From contig NC_133223.1 of the NCBI RefSeq assembly GCF_040436345.1, forward strand, positions 30,429,493 to 30,493,492: DNA of 64,000 nt, read 5' to 3'. A program made the position numbers and the translations under genes. Of the stretch, positions 9,643 through 28,400 are shown piece by piece. Source of the DNA: Pagrus major (Eukaryota; Chordata; Actinopteri; Spariformes; Sparidae). A model generated the notes under the pieces. The model saw only the letters and a program-made list of their open reading frames with translations, had not been told where the DNA came from and searched no databases. The stretch's first letter is position 1; the number at the start of each line of letters is the position of its first letter.

Positions 9643-12235
9643 CTACATCATGTAAGACTCAACATCCTGTAGTTTTTCTCTGAAGTAAAGGTCACATTCA
9701 ATATAAGAAGGAAGGTTTCCAACATCGAAGCGGCCAGAGATCTGATGAACGTACACTGGCTTCCTGAAAGACAAAAAACAACAACAAACGGTCCCATTTA
9801 TTAAGAAATACACAAACAGATTGAACTCACAAAGTCTTAGTATTTAGAGTCTAGAATATTTACATTTTACACGTATGAAAACTGACCAACTGCCTGTCAC
9901 ATAGCAGGATTACAATATTATTTCCTGAGTGAAACCTGGCCCTCAGCCTCTCGAGGGTCCAGCAGAAGTTACCTTGGAATGAGCCAAGACACAAAGTTTC
10001 CTGGAGCGTCTTTCTCTTCAATTGGAGCCTCCTGAGGAAATGAAAAGTTGTGAAATAAAGAAATCACACACAATTGATTCTGAATTCACATCACATGTGG
10101 GACTTTTAATTGATAAATTTACCTTCTTTTCCTCGATGAAAGTATCCAACAGAGGAAGGCTGTTCTTCGACAACACGTAGAAACAGGGACACTGAAAAAC
10201 AAAGAAGTTATTAGCTGCGTGTTTCCTGAAAGTTTAATCAAAAGGTTTGAAGTGTACGTTGGGCATCACATGACATGTCATGAACTTGATAGTCGTCACA
10301 TTGGACAGCAGGATTGGTAGCCTGTCAAGATCTCGACCTAATCCCTTGGACCGACGAGCTTTGTTCAGTGTTTGTAGTGAACTTACAGCTCTCCTTGACT
10401 TCGTCTCAGTAGGAAGAGGTTTCTCCTTCATACAGAGGACGCGCTGATCACCGTCTACTTCCAATATCCCGTATTTATGAGTTTCTATAAAGACACATGT
10501 ACGGAACGAACAGCAGTTAACAGCTTCTGTAAGGTTAAATCTGAAGCCTGATTTCTTCAGAGTGGCCGCTTTACAAACTCACCCTCGTCTTTGCACAGGT
10601 ACGACAGCACCAGGCAGCTGTCCTCACACTTCGCTTGGTGGTCAGAAAACGTCTCTTTGACTTTACTGAGGCTGAAATCTTCTTTGAACAGAGTGTCACT
10701 GTGGATGGAAATTAAGTTGCATCAGTAGGAGAAACGGGCAACATCTCTGTGAGGTCATATTGATCATGTTAACTCAGTAAACTCACCCCCCAATTACCAA
10801 GACATGGTCTTCTATCTTGAAGTGCTTCACTGCCAGTTGCAGACAGGCCACAGCACCAAGACGCCCCTGATGGAGGAACAAAGTTAACTGGATTCAGAGG
10901 TTTAATCACAAAAAAGTAAATGCTGATAGAAATGTGGCCTTTTCTGAGCTAAAGAAACCCTTCTAAGATGGTAGACCTGCTCATAGATACTCTACTGGAC
11001 TTGAACCTTAGTAACTGAGCCAGAGGATGGTATTAAAAGATGATTTTCTAAAGTAAAAAATATGTCACATAAGTAGTAAAAGCAATGGTTGTACAGTTGC
11101 GTTTACCTCGTTGCTTCTCGTCTGATCGTTGAGAATCTTGACGTTTGTGAAATGTGACGCCCACTCCTCAAATGCAGCATAATAAACAGCGTTAGTCTGC
11201 GGAGAACAACAGGAAGACATTAACAGAGGAGCAGACAGGGTCAATATTCTCAGTTCAGGTTTAAACTTTATTTTCCCAATTAATCAAGTTGTTTTCTCTA
11301 TAAAATGTCAGAAAATGGTGAAAAATGTCGATCAGCGTTTCCCAAAGCCCAACACGACGTCCTCAAATGTCTTGTTTTGTTCACAACCCAAAGATATTCA
11401 GTTTACTGTCATCGAGGAGGAAAGAAACCAGAACATATTCACATTTGAGAAGCTGAAAACAGATATTTTTTTTCTTAAAAAATCTACCAAAACTATCAAT
11501 ATAATTGGCGATTAATGTTAAAAAGTTGACAAGTAACCTATTAATCATTGCAGCTCTATCAGACTGTGGCTATATTTCAGACATTGTTTACATTGTACTG
11601 TTTTGTTATTATTGATGCAGTAATATGGAAACATTTTAATATGTCCAACTTATTTTAAAGCTTTTAAAGAAAAGAATTAAAGAAACATAAATAAATAAAT
11701 CTTTATCTTGTTCAAGCACTTCAGTTGAGTATAAAGGTATGCAGTATAGGTTTTATGTAGGAATATGGTTATCAGAGGGAGTTAATCTACATTTTGTGCA
11801 AGTGTAAAGTAAAAAGAGTTGGGTTCAGTGGTAAGTTGTTGCAATTAAGACCTCAGAAGTTTGAATTTAAGACTTTTTAAGCCTGATATTTGGGTATTAG
11901 ATCAATGTTGTGTTTATTTTCCTGTCAAATCAAGTGGCAGCAAGTGAAAAATAGTCACATTTTTGGTAATATAGTCATAGTCAACTATTTAATTCAAGAC
12001 TTGAGAAACTCTTGTCTTTCACTAAGTCACTAAAGTCACCTACGACAACACAGACGGAGTCCACGCAGCCGGAGGCGGTCAGAGCCTGGACCCAGTGGGA
12101 GACCAGGGCGCAGCGGCCCACCGGCAGCAGAGGCTTGGCTGTACCGGCCAGGTGAGCGAACCTCCCGCTGCTGTCAGCCAACACGTCCCTCTGGAGCCTG
12201 GTCCCGTAACCGGCGGCGAGAATTACAGCCTTCAT
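9643..12235 (-). CDS. Sugar-nucleotidyltransferase-like protein
   Basis: Eight coding exons, listed 5' to 3' on the minus strand: 12044-12235, 11107-11196, 10787-10866, 10583-10698, 10387-10484, 10123-10191, 9973-10031, 9643-9763. They total 825 bases, 274 residues. The N-terminus MKAVILAAGYGTRL is the Rossmann-like NTP-binding signature of the NTP_transferase family (RmlA/LicC-type). GTAKPLLPVG (31-40) carries the conserved Lys. VIGGDTLF (118-125) carries the metal-binding Asp122. The family joins a sugar or choline phosphate to a nucleotide; the substrate here cannot be told. Exon 1 splices at GTC|GTAGGT; using the GT four bases further on would put a stop just into exon 2. The expected product is soluble and cytosolic, with no signal peptide. 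I believe related fish genes are annotated only as uncharacterised, so I give no symbol. Confidence 0.88.
11270..11560. repeat. interspersed fish repeat in nucleotidyltransferase intron 1
   Basis: Contains TATAAAATGTCAGAAAATGG, AACCCAAAGATATTCAGTTT and ends ATTAATCATTGCAGCTCTA. From memory this matches a very common non-autonomous fish element whose ends read GCTGCAACTAA...TTAATCGATT. Here the ends are eroded. It carries a spurious 66-codon open frame. Confidence 0.7.
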
Positions 12236-12357
12236 TTAAAACTCTGGACCGGAACACACGACGCGACGCTCACTAGTTAGCTCTGTTAGCTGAGTTAGCT
12301 TTGTTAGCTAAGTTAACAACAAGTTAGCAAACGTTCCACTAACCAGGTCCCGACTCA

Positions 12358-12367
12358 TCTCGCGAGA
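12358..12367. promoter_or_regulatory. TCTCGCGAGA palindrome, nucleotidyltransferase promoter
   Basis: A perfect 10-base TCTCGCGAGA lies 123 bases upstream of the minus-strand ATG at 12235, with a half-like ACGCGAGATC at 12401-12410. This element marks housekeeping CpG promoters and is bound by BANP in vertebrates (established knowledge). The surrounding 12240-12420 is CpG-richer than the introns. The likely transcription start is just downstream on the minus strand. Confidence 0.75.
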
Positions 12368-12577
12368 TTACCCGCCCGGACAACGGTCAAAAGTCCAGCT
12401 ACGCGAGATCAGAGAGGAGCGTCGGAATTAAAAAGCTTCCGTTTATAATTTTCAAAATAAAAGTAAAGCTTCTTCCGGTGATTTCATATTAAAAAGTTAA
12501 ATATTGACATTTTCAGACAAACAGGTAGAAGAGGAACAAACAGAACTGAAGCAGACAGTGAAACCACGTTTTTTTGA

Positions 12578-12583
12578 TTTATT
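12578..12583 (-). terminator. candidate poly(A) signal of sympk
   Basis: Minus-strand AATAAA about 175 bases beyond the symplekin stop. A second AATAAA reads at 12691-12696, only about 60 bases after the stop. Either would end the symplekin transcript 200-330 bases before the promoter palindrome of the next minus-strand gene. Confidence 0.5.
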
Positions 12584-12753
12584 TGCCAACAACATGAACG
12601 CATCTGGAATAATTTCATTAACAAAGTTAACTTGATTTTTTTTCCCATCAAAATCTGTTTTCTACAAATACAAAAAAAAAAACTAAGACATTTATTGGCA
12701 AGAAATCTGTGGGATGTTTGCAGAGGAGAGAAATGTTCATTTGTTCTGAGCGG

Positions 12754-20861
<8,108 letters not shown>

Positions 20862-20880
20862 GATTCCACTCTGTGTGTCC

Positions 20881-20898
20881 TCACAATGTCGACAGCAT
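20881..20898 (-). other. five-codon upstream ORF in sympk leader
   Basis: Minus-strand ATG CTG TCG ACA TTG TGA, 19 bases upstream of the symplekin ATG and in the same exon (acceptor CCACAG ending at 20929). It is seen directly. Its effect on translation is inference. Confidence 0.7.
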
Positions 20899-21254
20899 GG
20901 TCTTCAAAATCCTATTAAACACCAGAACCTGTGGAAAACATAACTGCAGTAAGTTAACTGGAGCTATAGTTGGATTACAATGATGTTTAGAAAGTGTTAG
21001 CAAGTGCAAGGTTAGCTGTGAGTTAGCATGCTACACGTTACTTATCGTACCAATTCACTTGATAATTGACAGATGTTACTTTAACGTTAAAATGCTAAAA
21101 TACACCAGTAATAACGCATTAATAAGAAGACTTTAACGACGATTATCACAATCATAAACACTTTGTTCTCTGCTGGCGCGCTAGCCTCATGCTAACCGTT
21201 ATGCTAACCCTGCGAGCTGTTTTAACATGATAATGACAGATATGTGATACTTAC

Positions 21255-21400
21255 TTAACGCTACACAGATGCTTTACTTTGTCGCAGAAGCTGTGATTAA
21301 ATGTGAGTAATGTGACAGTCTTAATAATGGAGCAGTTTTAACATAATCGATAAGTTCAACAACTCTGCTCGGCCATCAGGGAAGCCGCCATGTTTAATTG
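21255..21400 (-). promoter_or_regulatory. sympk non-coding first exon and promoter region
   Basis: A plausible first exon ends at 21255 with donor GTAAGTATC and joins the acceptor at 20928/20929. Its 5' end would be near 21390-21420. It contains another short frame, ATGGCGGCTTCCCTG to TGA (21391 down to 21356, 11 codons), if transcription starts upstream of it. The start site is inferred. Confidence 0.5.
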
Positions 21401-21523
21401 ACAGAGCGGTGTCTCTTCTTCTACTGCTGTTAAACGAGCAGCACACAGGAAGCTGCTGCCACCTGCTGGACACACGAACACCTGCAGGCGCGTTCAGGAA
21501 CAATGTACAACAAGTATTATTTA

Positions 21524-21539
21524 AATATATATAAATATA

Positions 21540-21619
<80 letters not shown>

Positions 21620-21722
21620 CATGTACATGTGCATACATACTGCATACCTGCATACCCTAATGTAAACAACCACACCCATGTATATACATACATACACACA
21701 CCCACACCCACACACATACACA
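21524..21722. repeat. (AT)n and CA-rich microsatellites between divergent genes
   Basis: A pure (TA)n run of about 65 bases ends at 21614, preceded by imperfect TATA/AAAT repeats. A CATACACACACCCACACC-type tract follows at 21680-21722. It separates sympk and slc35f5. Confidence 0.95.
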
Positions 21723-22000
21723 TGAAAAGTTGTGTGCAATTCTAAACAGCTGTGCACTGACTGCTGCTGCCCAACAGTTTCCCTTGGGATTAATGAAGTT
21801 CTATCTTTACAACTGAATCACAAAGGTCTACTTCAAAGCTTTTTGAGCTTAGAGGTCACAGATATCCAAAATATACGACTGTGCACACAAGGTCAACAAC
21901 TCACTGTTGCCCCTAATACATGTAAAATGCAAGCAATGTGTTCAAAAATTGAATATTTCTCAACTGAATGCACATTTACTGGTTTGTACTTTATGCTTAA

Positions 22001-22026
22001 TAATTATTATTATTATTATTATTATT
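22001..22026. repeat. (TTA)n microsatellite
   Basis: About eight uninterrupted TTA/ATT triplets in otherwise unremarkable intergenic sequence (21730-22260) with no supported exon. Confidence 0.9.
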
Positions 22027-22268
22027 TTGCATTATCATTTGTATCACCTCCACCGCCCTCCACAAAAGTTGGATTATTAGAGAATAATTTTAGATGTGAG
22101 TGTATTTGTAAAATGGCTAATTCATACAGTATAACGTCTCTCTCCTGGCCTATATAACGTTATATAACCACATCATGTTATGTATTTAGCTGTGCTGTAA
22201 ATATACATTCAGTTTTAACAGTTTAAGTGCTTAAATGGGTGTTTAAATGGACAGAATCGAGGTATAAG

Positions 22269-22290
22269 ACTTCATATCCCAGAAGTCCTT
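22269..22290. promoter_or_regulatory. ZNF143/SBS-like motif, slc35f5 promoter
   Basis: ACTTCATATCCCAGAAGTCC closely follows the ACTACAnnTCCCAGnAnGC consensus recognised by ZNF143/THAP11 at housekeeping promoters. It is followed by a GCGCGC run and a TGATGTCA CRE-like half site. It lies about 125 bases upstream of the first in-frame ATG. Confidence 0.6.
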
Positions 22291-22413
22291 GCGCGCCCTA
22301 AGTGATGTCACCTGATAAGGAGGACGAAGGGAGGGTGTGCTAATGTTTACAACCACTGTGCTGTCAGTGATTTTATCGTAAAAACTGCGATTTATTCGAC
22401 ATTTCAGCAGCGA

Positions 22414-25400
22414 ATGAAAAGCCAAGTGAACAATGGAGCAAACTCGATGACCTCCTCCCGCATTCAGGTAAAAAAATACGTCTCTAATTAGCCGTTTTTA
22501 ATCACTTAATCGCGACAGCTCGTTAGCGCTTAGCTCGTCAACGTCAGTTATCGAGCTAATATTGATCGACCAGGTGAACGTAGCGCGGCGATGCTACCTG
22601 TTCACGTTACCTTTACGCTGAAAACACAACATTTAGCACGACTTGTTCACCTTGTTCAATTTAATAGCTTGTTAAAAAGGCTAGCTTGTGTTGCTAGTTG
22701 TTCAGGGGGCTGCAGAAACGGATGTTAAATATGTGTTAATCAAGCTAACTCTTTAAATTAAACAGCTTCGTGCTGTTTAAACTGTGAGTTGTTTACTCTG
22801 CACCACCCACAGGTGACAGTTAGCTCACTTATATAGCTCTTTGCTTACTTCTTTACTCTTATTTAACACCCAGGAAAGAAGAAATGTAGACATATTTTCC
22901 TTATTAAGCTGCTTTAGCTTCTTACTGTCACTGATAAGAAAGTTTCCACTGATGTTGGAAGGCTGCTTCAGTTCCTTAATTTATATTTATGATATACAGT
23001 GTTTCAGTAATGACTTTATATTATTGATTGACAAAGATAAAAGCTAATCAGCATTATATTTAGACAAGTTAAGGACCATTAAGGAAGCTGGTTAATTTCT
23101 TCTCACTCCTTTATGAATATGTAAACAAACTCTTTGTTTTCATGACTGAATAAACAAACTGATCTTAAAGGACAACACGGTTTCAAACATACTTTGTTTA
23201 TGTGTGGCGGACCCTGCCACCTTTCTAGCTTCAAACAGTGTTCTGGGACCTTATTTTCCTCTGAGAACAGCTTGTTTATTCACTTATGGAAAGAGTAAAT
23301 ATTTCTAAATTTGTATTATTACCTCATTAATATTGTAATTTCTTCTCCAAAACTACATAGTGCTCCTTTAAATAGCTACGTTTTGCTGCTAATACTTACG
23401 TATTTTACTTAAAATATCAAAAGTACTTTAATATCTGCTGTTCTTATATTAAGGTTGAGTTAATTTTAACTCCTGTATATACTGCTGATAGTTTAATCTA
23501 TAATACTCTATAAGATCATCACAAAACGTACACTTTTCATGGTGCCTGTTTTCAGGTTTGTGAAGATGCATTTCCCAGTTAATCCAAGAGGGTTTTAAAC
23601 GAGTTTCATTTATCTTCAGAAGAGACTTTTATCAACACATGAAGGAACACTTTATCTTTCAGTTTATCAGAAGAGTTGGAGATACTGTACGTGGTTTTTA
23701 TCGGACAGGAAGAGCATGAAAAGTAACTAGTAGCTTTCAGATGAATGTAGTGGAGTAAAAAGAACAATATTTGGTTTTCTGAGATGAAGTTGAATATGGC
23801 ATCACTCAAGTAAAGTACCAGTACCTCGTCTTTGTACTGAAGTACACTACTTGAGTAAAAGTTTTACTGTCTTTCTTGTTGTTGCAGGTTTTTGTTAAGC
23901 GTGAGTCCTCCGGTTGCTCTTCACTCCCTGCGTTGAACAGTGACTCTGACCTGAGAAGATCATTTCAGACTGTAGGGTTGGCTGGTAAACAGGTGTGTAC
24001 TGCAATGTAAAGAAGTTATTCTGAGCTCTGACAGGATATCGTAGCCATACGTTGCCTCTAATACTCTGTATTTTATCAAAAGGGCTAATGGCTAATAGAG
24101 TAATAGCTTCTTTAAACTGTTAAATGTAAGAAAATAGCTCTGTGGAGCTTCTGTGCTGTGCTGGAAGCCGGTCATCCATTTCTAAACTAACGTTAGCTAC
24201 TGTTGCTCTCTGTTACGAGGCACTCGAGACCGCACATAACGTCACTTCCTTTGGACTGTCGCAGAAAATCGAGCCTTCGCAAAGAAATCCACAGTCCAGC
24301 AGCATTAAACAACTTAAACAAACACAGGCAACCGGGCGAGTCGGGGAAGGTCTTTTATAAGGAAGTTTATCCTCAGATTAAAGAAGCTGGCACAAATGTT
24401 TGTTATCTGCCCTCAATAAATGACTCACGGACTGTCAAAATAGTCGGTGATTCATTTCCTGTCAATGACTAATTGATTATTCAACATTACATATATAAAG
24501 TCGCGCATTATATTTGTATGATTTCTACTTTTTGAGTAACATATGAGACGCAGAGCTTTCTGACTTTAATTTTGTTTTACTTGTTAGAATCTATAATTCT
24601 GTGTGCAGGACGTCACCTTGATAGAAACCTCATTGAGTAATTAATGATTAGTAGATGTTGAGCAAGTTTCTGAACGTCTCGTACCTTTGAACATGTTCTT
24701 GTCAATCTCTCCTCAGTGTACCGATGGAGTGGGTGTTCATCATGAACCGGATGAGCTCTCAGGGAAGCTCTGCAGCCCAGCGGAGACGGATGGCCCTGGG
24801 TGTGGTGATACTCCTGCTGGTGGATGTCATCTGGGTGGCCTCTTCTGAGCTAACCTCGGTAAGGACTTTTGCTGATGGACAGTTGGGTGAAGAGATGTGA
24901 CTCACACCCTTTCTAAAGCCAGAACCTTCACTCTGGCTGCTAAACTAAACGTATTCCTGTCTAAAGTTGGTGCACTGGCTTGACTGCACATAGAGGGTGT
25001 AAATAGCATCTTTACAAACCGATTGTGTCAAACATAAATAGTCATAAATGTCTTTTTGGAAAAACTAAAGTAGTAACTAAACAAAGACACAAACAACAAC
25101 AACTACAGCCGTTGGATACACAACAAGGAGTAAAAGGTACAATACTCCTTTTAAAATGTAGAGGAGTGACAGTGTCAAGTGTCACTTTATCAGAGGTAAA
25201 TATAATCTGCTGCTGGAGTGAAACCAGAGGTGGTGCCTGAACACATCAAAGTGTCGACTCTGCGGCCTGCAACACATGTTAGTTTACCAATAAAAGCTGG
25301 TGTCCTAACAGTTTCCTCCTATTGATTCCTCCTTCAGTACATTTTCAAGCGGCAGGAGTACAACAAACCCTTCTTCAGCACCTTCACCAAGACCTCCATG

Positions 25401-28400
25401 TTTGTGCTCTACCTGCTGGGCTTCCTGCTGTGGCGGCCCTGGAGGCAGCAGTGCACCGGATCTCTGAAACGCCGACACTCTGCGTTTGTAAGTAGTTAAG
25501 CCACATTCTCACCACACGGGGGCAGTGTGTTTAAATGTTTTAAATCTCCTGTTATTTTTCCAAAGATTTCTGATATGTCACAACTTCAGGGATGCAGAAT
25601 CACAAACCATAGCTTCTGTCAGGTTTATTGACTTAATGTTTTTAATTTCATGTCCAGCAGGAGCAGAATGTCGTGAAAACCTCATAGAAATGATGGATTG
25701 TCACAGTTTTTAATTGCCAGAAGTGCACTCAGCCTGAGCTCAGTTAGGAGCTGCTGCAGGCAGAATAAAGCCACGATGACCACATTGTGACTTTTCCTTT
25801 AAGACATGATAAAGTTGTAAAGGACTCTTGAGGAAATTCAGTCACTGCAGCAGAAAGACTGAACCTGAATTCTTTGTTTCTGTCTGTAATTTGATGGTTT
25901 GAGTTGCTCGTTTCTGCAGTTTGCTGACGCTGAGGCCTACTTTGCACCCTGCACCACTGACACCACGGTCAACAACTGTTTGGTACGTAGAAACAATAAC
26001 AAGTAACTAACTCATCTTCAGGCAGTTCTTTAAACGTTTTTATTGTTTGCTCGTGTCGGCAGTGGAAAGACCCAATTACGTAAACGCTGATGAAGCCAAG
26101 ACCGTAACAATCTTACACAAATACTGTGCAAAATTAAATTCTGGGGTTGGTTTACAAAATGTGTGCAACTCCTCACTTTTACAACTATGAATTAGTGCTG
26201 TCACAATATCAGATATTTACTGCTCGATTATCGCGGCATAACAAATTTACGATAACACTGTTACTGTAATGCTATCAGTCAAATTCATCTTTAACTTTGT
26301 TTACTTTGTTTTTTTGTCTCTCTTTGTGGCAAATAAGTTGATAAAGAAAAGACCCACAACACCTTTTATCTGCACCATTATTCACACTCATTCACAGTAT
26401 CATATGTGTATTATTATCAGTATTATTCAGTTTATTAGCTTAAGCTATTAGCTTCAGTACCGGTGTATCGTGACAGCCCTTATATAAATGTTATACTTTC
26501 TCCTTCCTGTGCAGAGTGAACCGCTGTACGTTCCAGTGAAGTTTCAGGACGTTCCCGCGGAGCATTCAAACTGTTTAATCGGAGACTTAGACTCTTGTAA
26601 GTACACAGAATGATGAATTAAGATGGACGACGTGTCTCTACTTCATCTCATTGTACAAAAATAATGAAGCCAAAAATATCCTGGAGATGAGCGCTGACAT
26701 CCTGAGGCTCATTTTGAGTCCTTTATGGCCACTTTCAGCAAGTCTGCTTTTCTGTAGACTTTTACTGAAGGGAATTACCCACAGTTCATAGCGTTGTGAC
26801 ATTAAACACAGGGTTACTGTGAGTTAAAAAAAACAGCAATAATCTGGATTCTTTCATTATTGTATTTATGCACAAACAGAAATGGTCTAAATCATTTCAT
26901 CACACTTGGAAAAAAGACCTGAGATGACAGAAACTTGATGTCTCTTCTGCTAACATGGAGGAGGAGGGATTTATGACCTATATTGCAGCCAGACTGCAGG
27001 ATCAAGGTGTTTTGGCTTCACTTTTGGGGAGTTTAGTTGTCATCCATCTTTATATACAGTCAGTTGTAAACAGTTGATGTTGTCTGTGTTTTTAAAAAAT
27101 AAGTTTTCCCCCTCTGGAGTTTTAAATCTTTAACTGATGTGTGATTGATAACCGTTGTTTGGAGTCGTATGAAAGCGGTAAAATATTTAACACAAACATT
27201 TTTAGGTGACTCTCAAACTGAGTTCTTTGTTTTCTCTCGTCTCCTCTTTCTCATTCAGTCATAATAAAACCTAAACTCTGAGCAGAAGGACTTCTCTCTC
27301 CTCTGTCTCGGCTGTATTTTGCAGAGCGGTGGAAAAATCTGAATAATCTTTTGTCGTTCTGATTCTTGCGAAAAGCAGTTCAGGAAAAACTGACCTCAAT
27401 TTCAAGTCCAGGGCCACACAGGAAAGCTTCTGAGGCGGATTATTGGGGTTTGTCGGGTTTGTTTTCTGTTTTTAGCACCTGTGTTTGAAACGACATCATC
27501 ATGCATTAGCACCTGATGAGGATGATATTTTGCGTATTAAAATAAAATGACCCTGCTGCAAATGGACTCCGGAAATGTGTTTGGCCATTTGAATAAAACC
27601 TGTTTTTCCCTTTCCCTCCTCTCTCCATTTGTACCTCCCAGCAGCTTCCAAAAAGCAGCGGGTGCGTTTTAGTAATATCATGGAGGTGCGTCAGCTGCCC
27701 TCCACGCAGGCCCTGGAGGCCAAACTGTCCCGCATGTCCTACCCCGCTGCCAAGGACCACGAGGCCATGCTGCGCACGGTGGGCAAGCTCACCATCACTG
27801 ATGTGGCCAAAATCAGCTTCTTCTTCTGCTTTGTGGTGAGTAAAAGTCTTTTTATATCGCATCTCTGTATCAAATTATAGACATGATGTCGATGTATAAA
27901 CCGTGAGATCTGAAAGATACTCAGTTTGGCTTAAGAGGGCAGAAGACGGCTTCAAGCCACAGCCTCAAGACATATCAAAAGTGATGAACATTCAGCAAAT
28001 CATCACCTGAATCTCCATCTTCTCTCTTTGTTTAGCTGTCTGGCTGCAACTTGACCGTTTTGCTTCACTCTCAGCTCTCTAATAGAGTCGTTTTCGGTCA
28101 CGGCAGGAAGCTGTTCTCAGTGGAAAAGCTGTAAAACAAAACACTGCCTCCTCAGCACCACACAGCAGACGGACACAGTTAGAGACTAAATGGGGAACAT
28201 AGTGGAACATTTAGCAGCTGAGGAACCACATATTTATTTTTGGTTGAGTTGATGGACTATAAAGAAAGATAAAGGAGCTAAAAAAGCTTCTTAAAGCATC
28301 ATTAATATCACATTTTTCATTCTTTTTGTGGTTTGTGCTGGTCAGTTGGCAATTAATGTGTTTTGCTGGTACTAAAAAAAAAAACGCTGCTTTTGACACA

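Noticed and set aside
11315-11515. 66-codon frame in nucleotidyltransferase intron 1
   Set aside because: It lies inside an interspersed repeat and on the strand opposite to the gene.
21545-21757. Ile/Tyr-repeat frames on both strands
   Set aside because: Translations of the (TA)n microsatellite.
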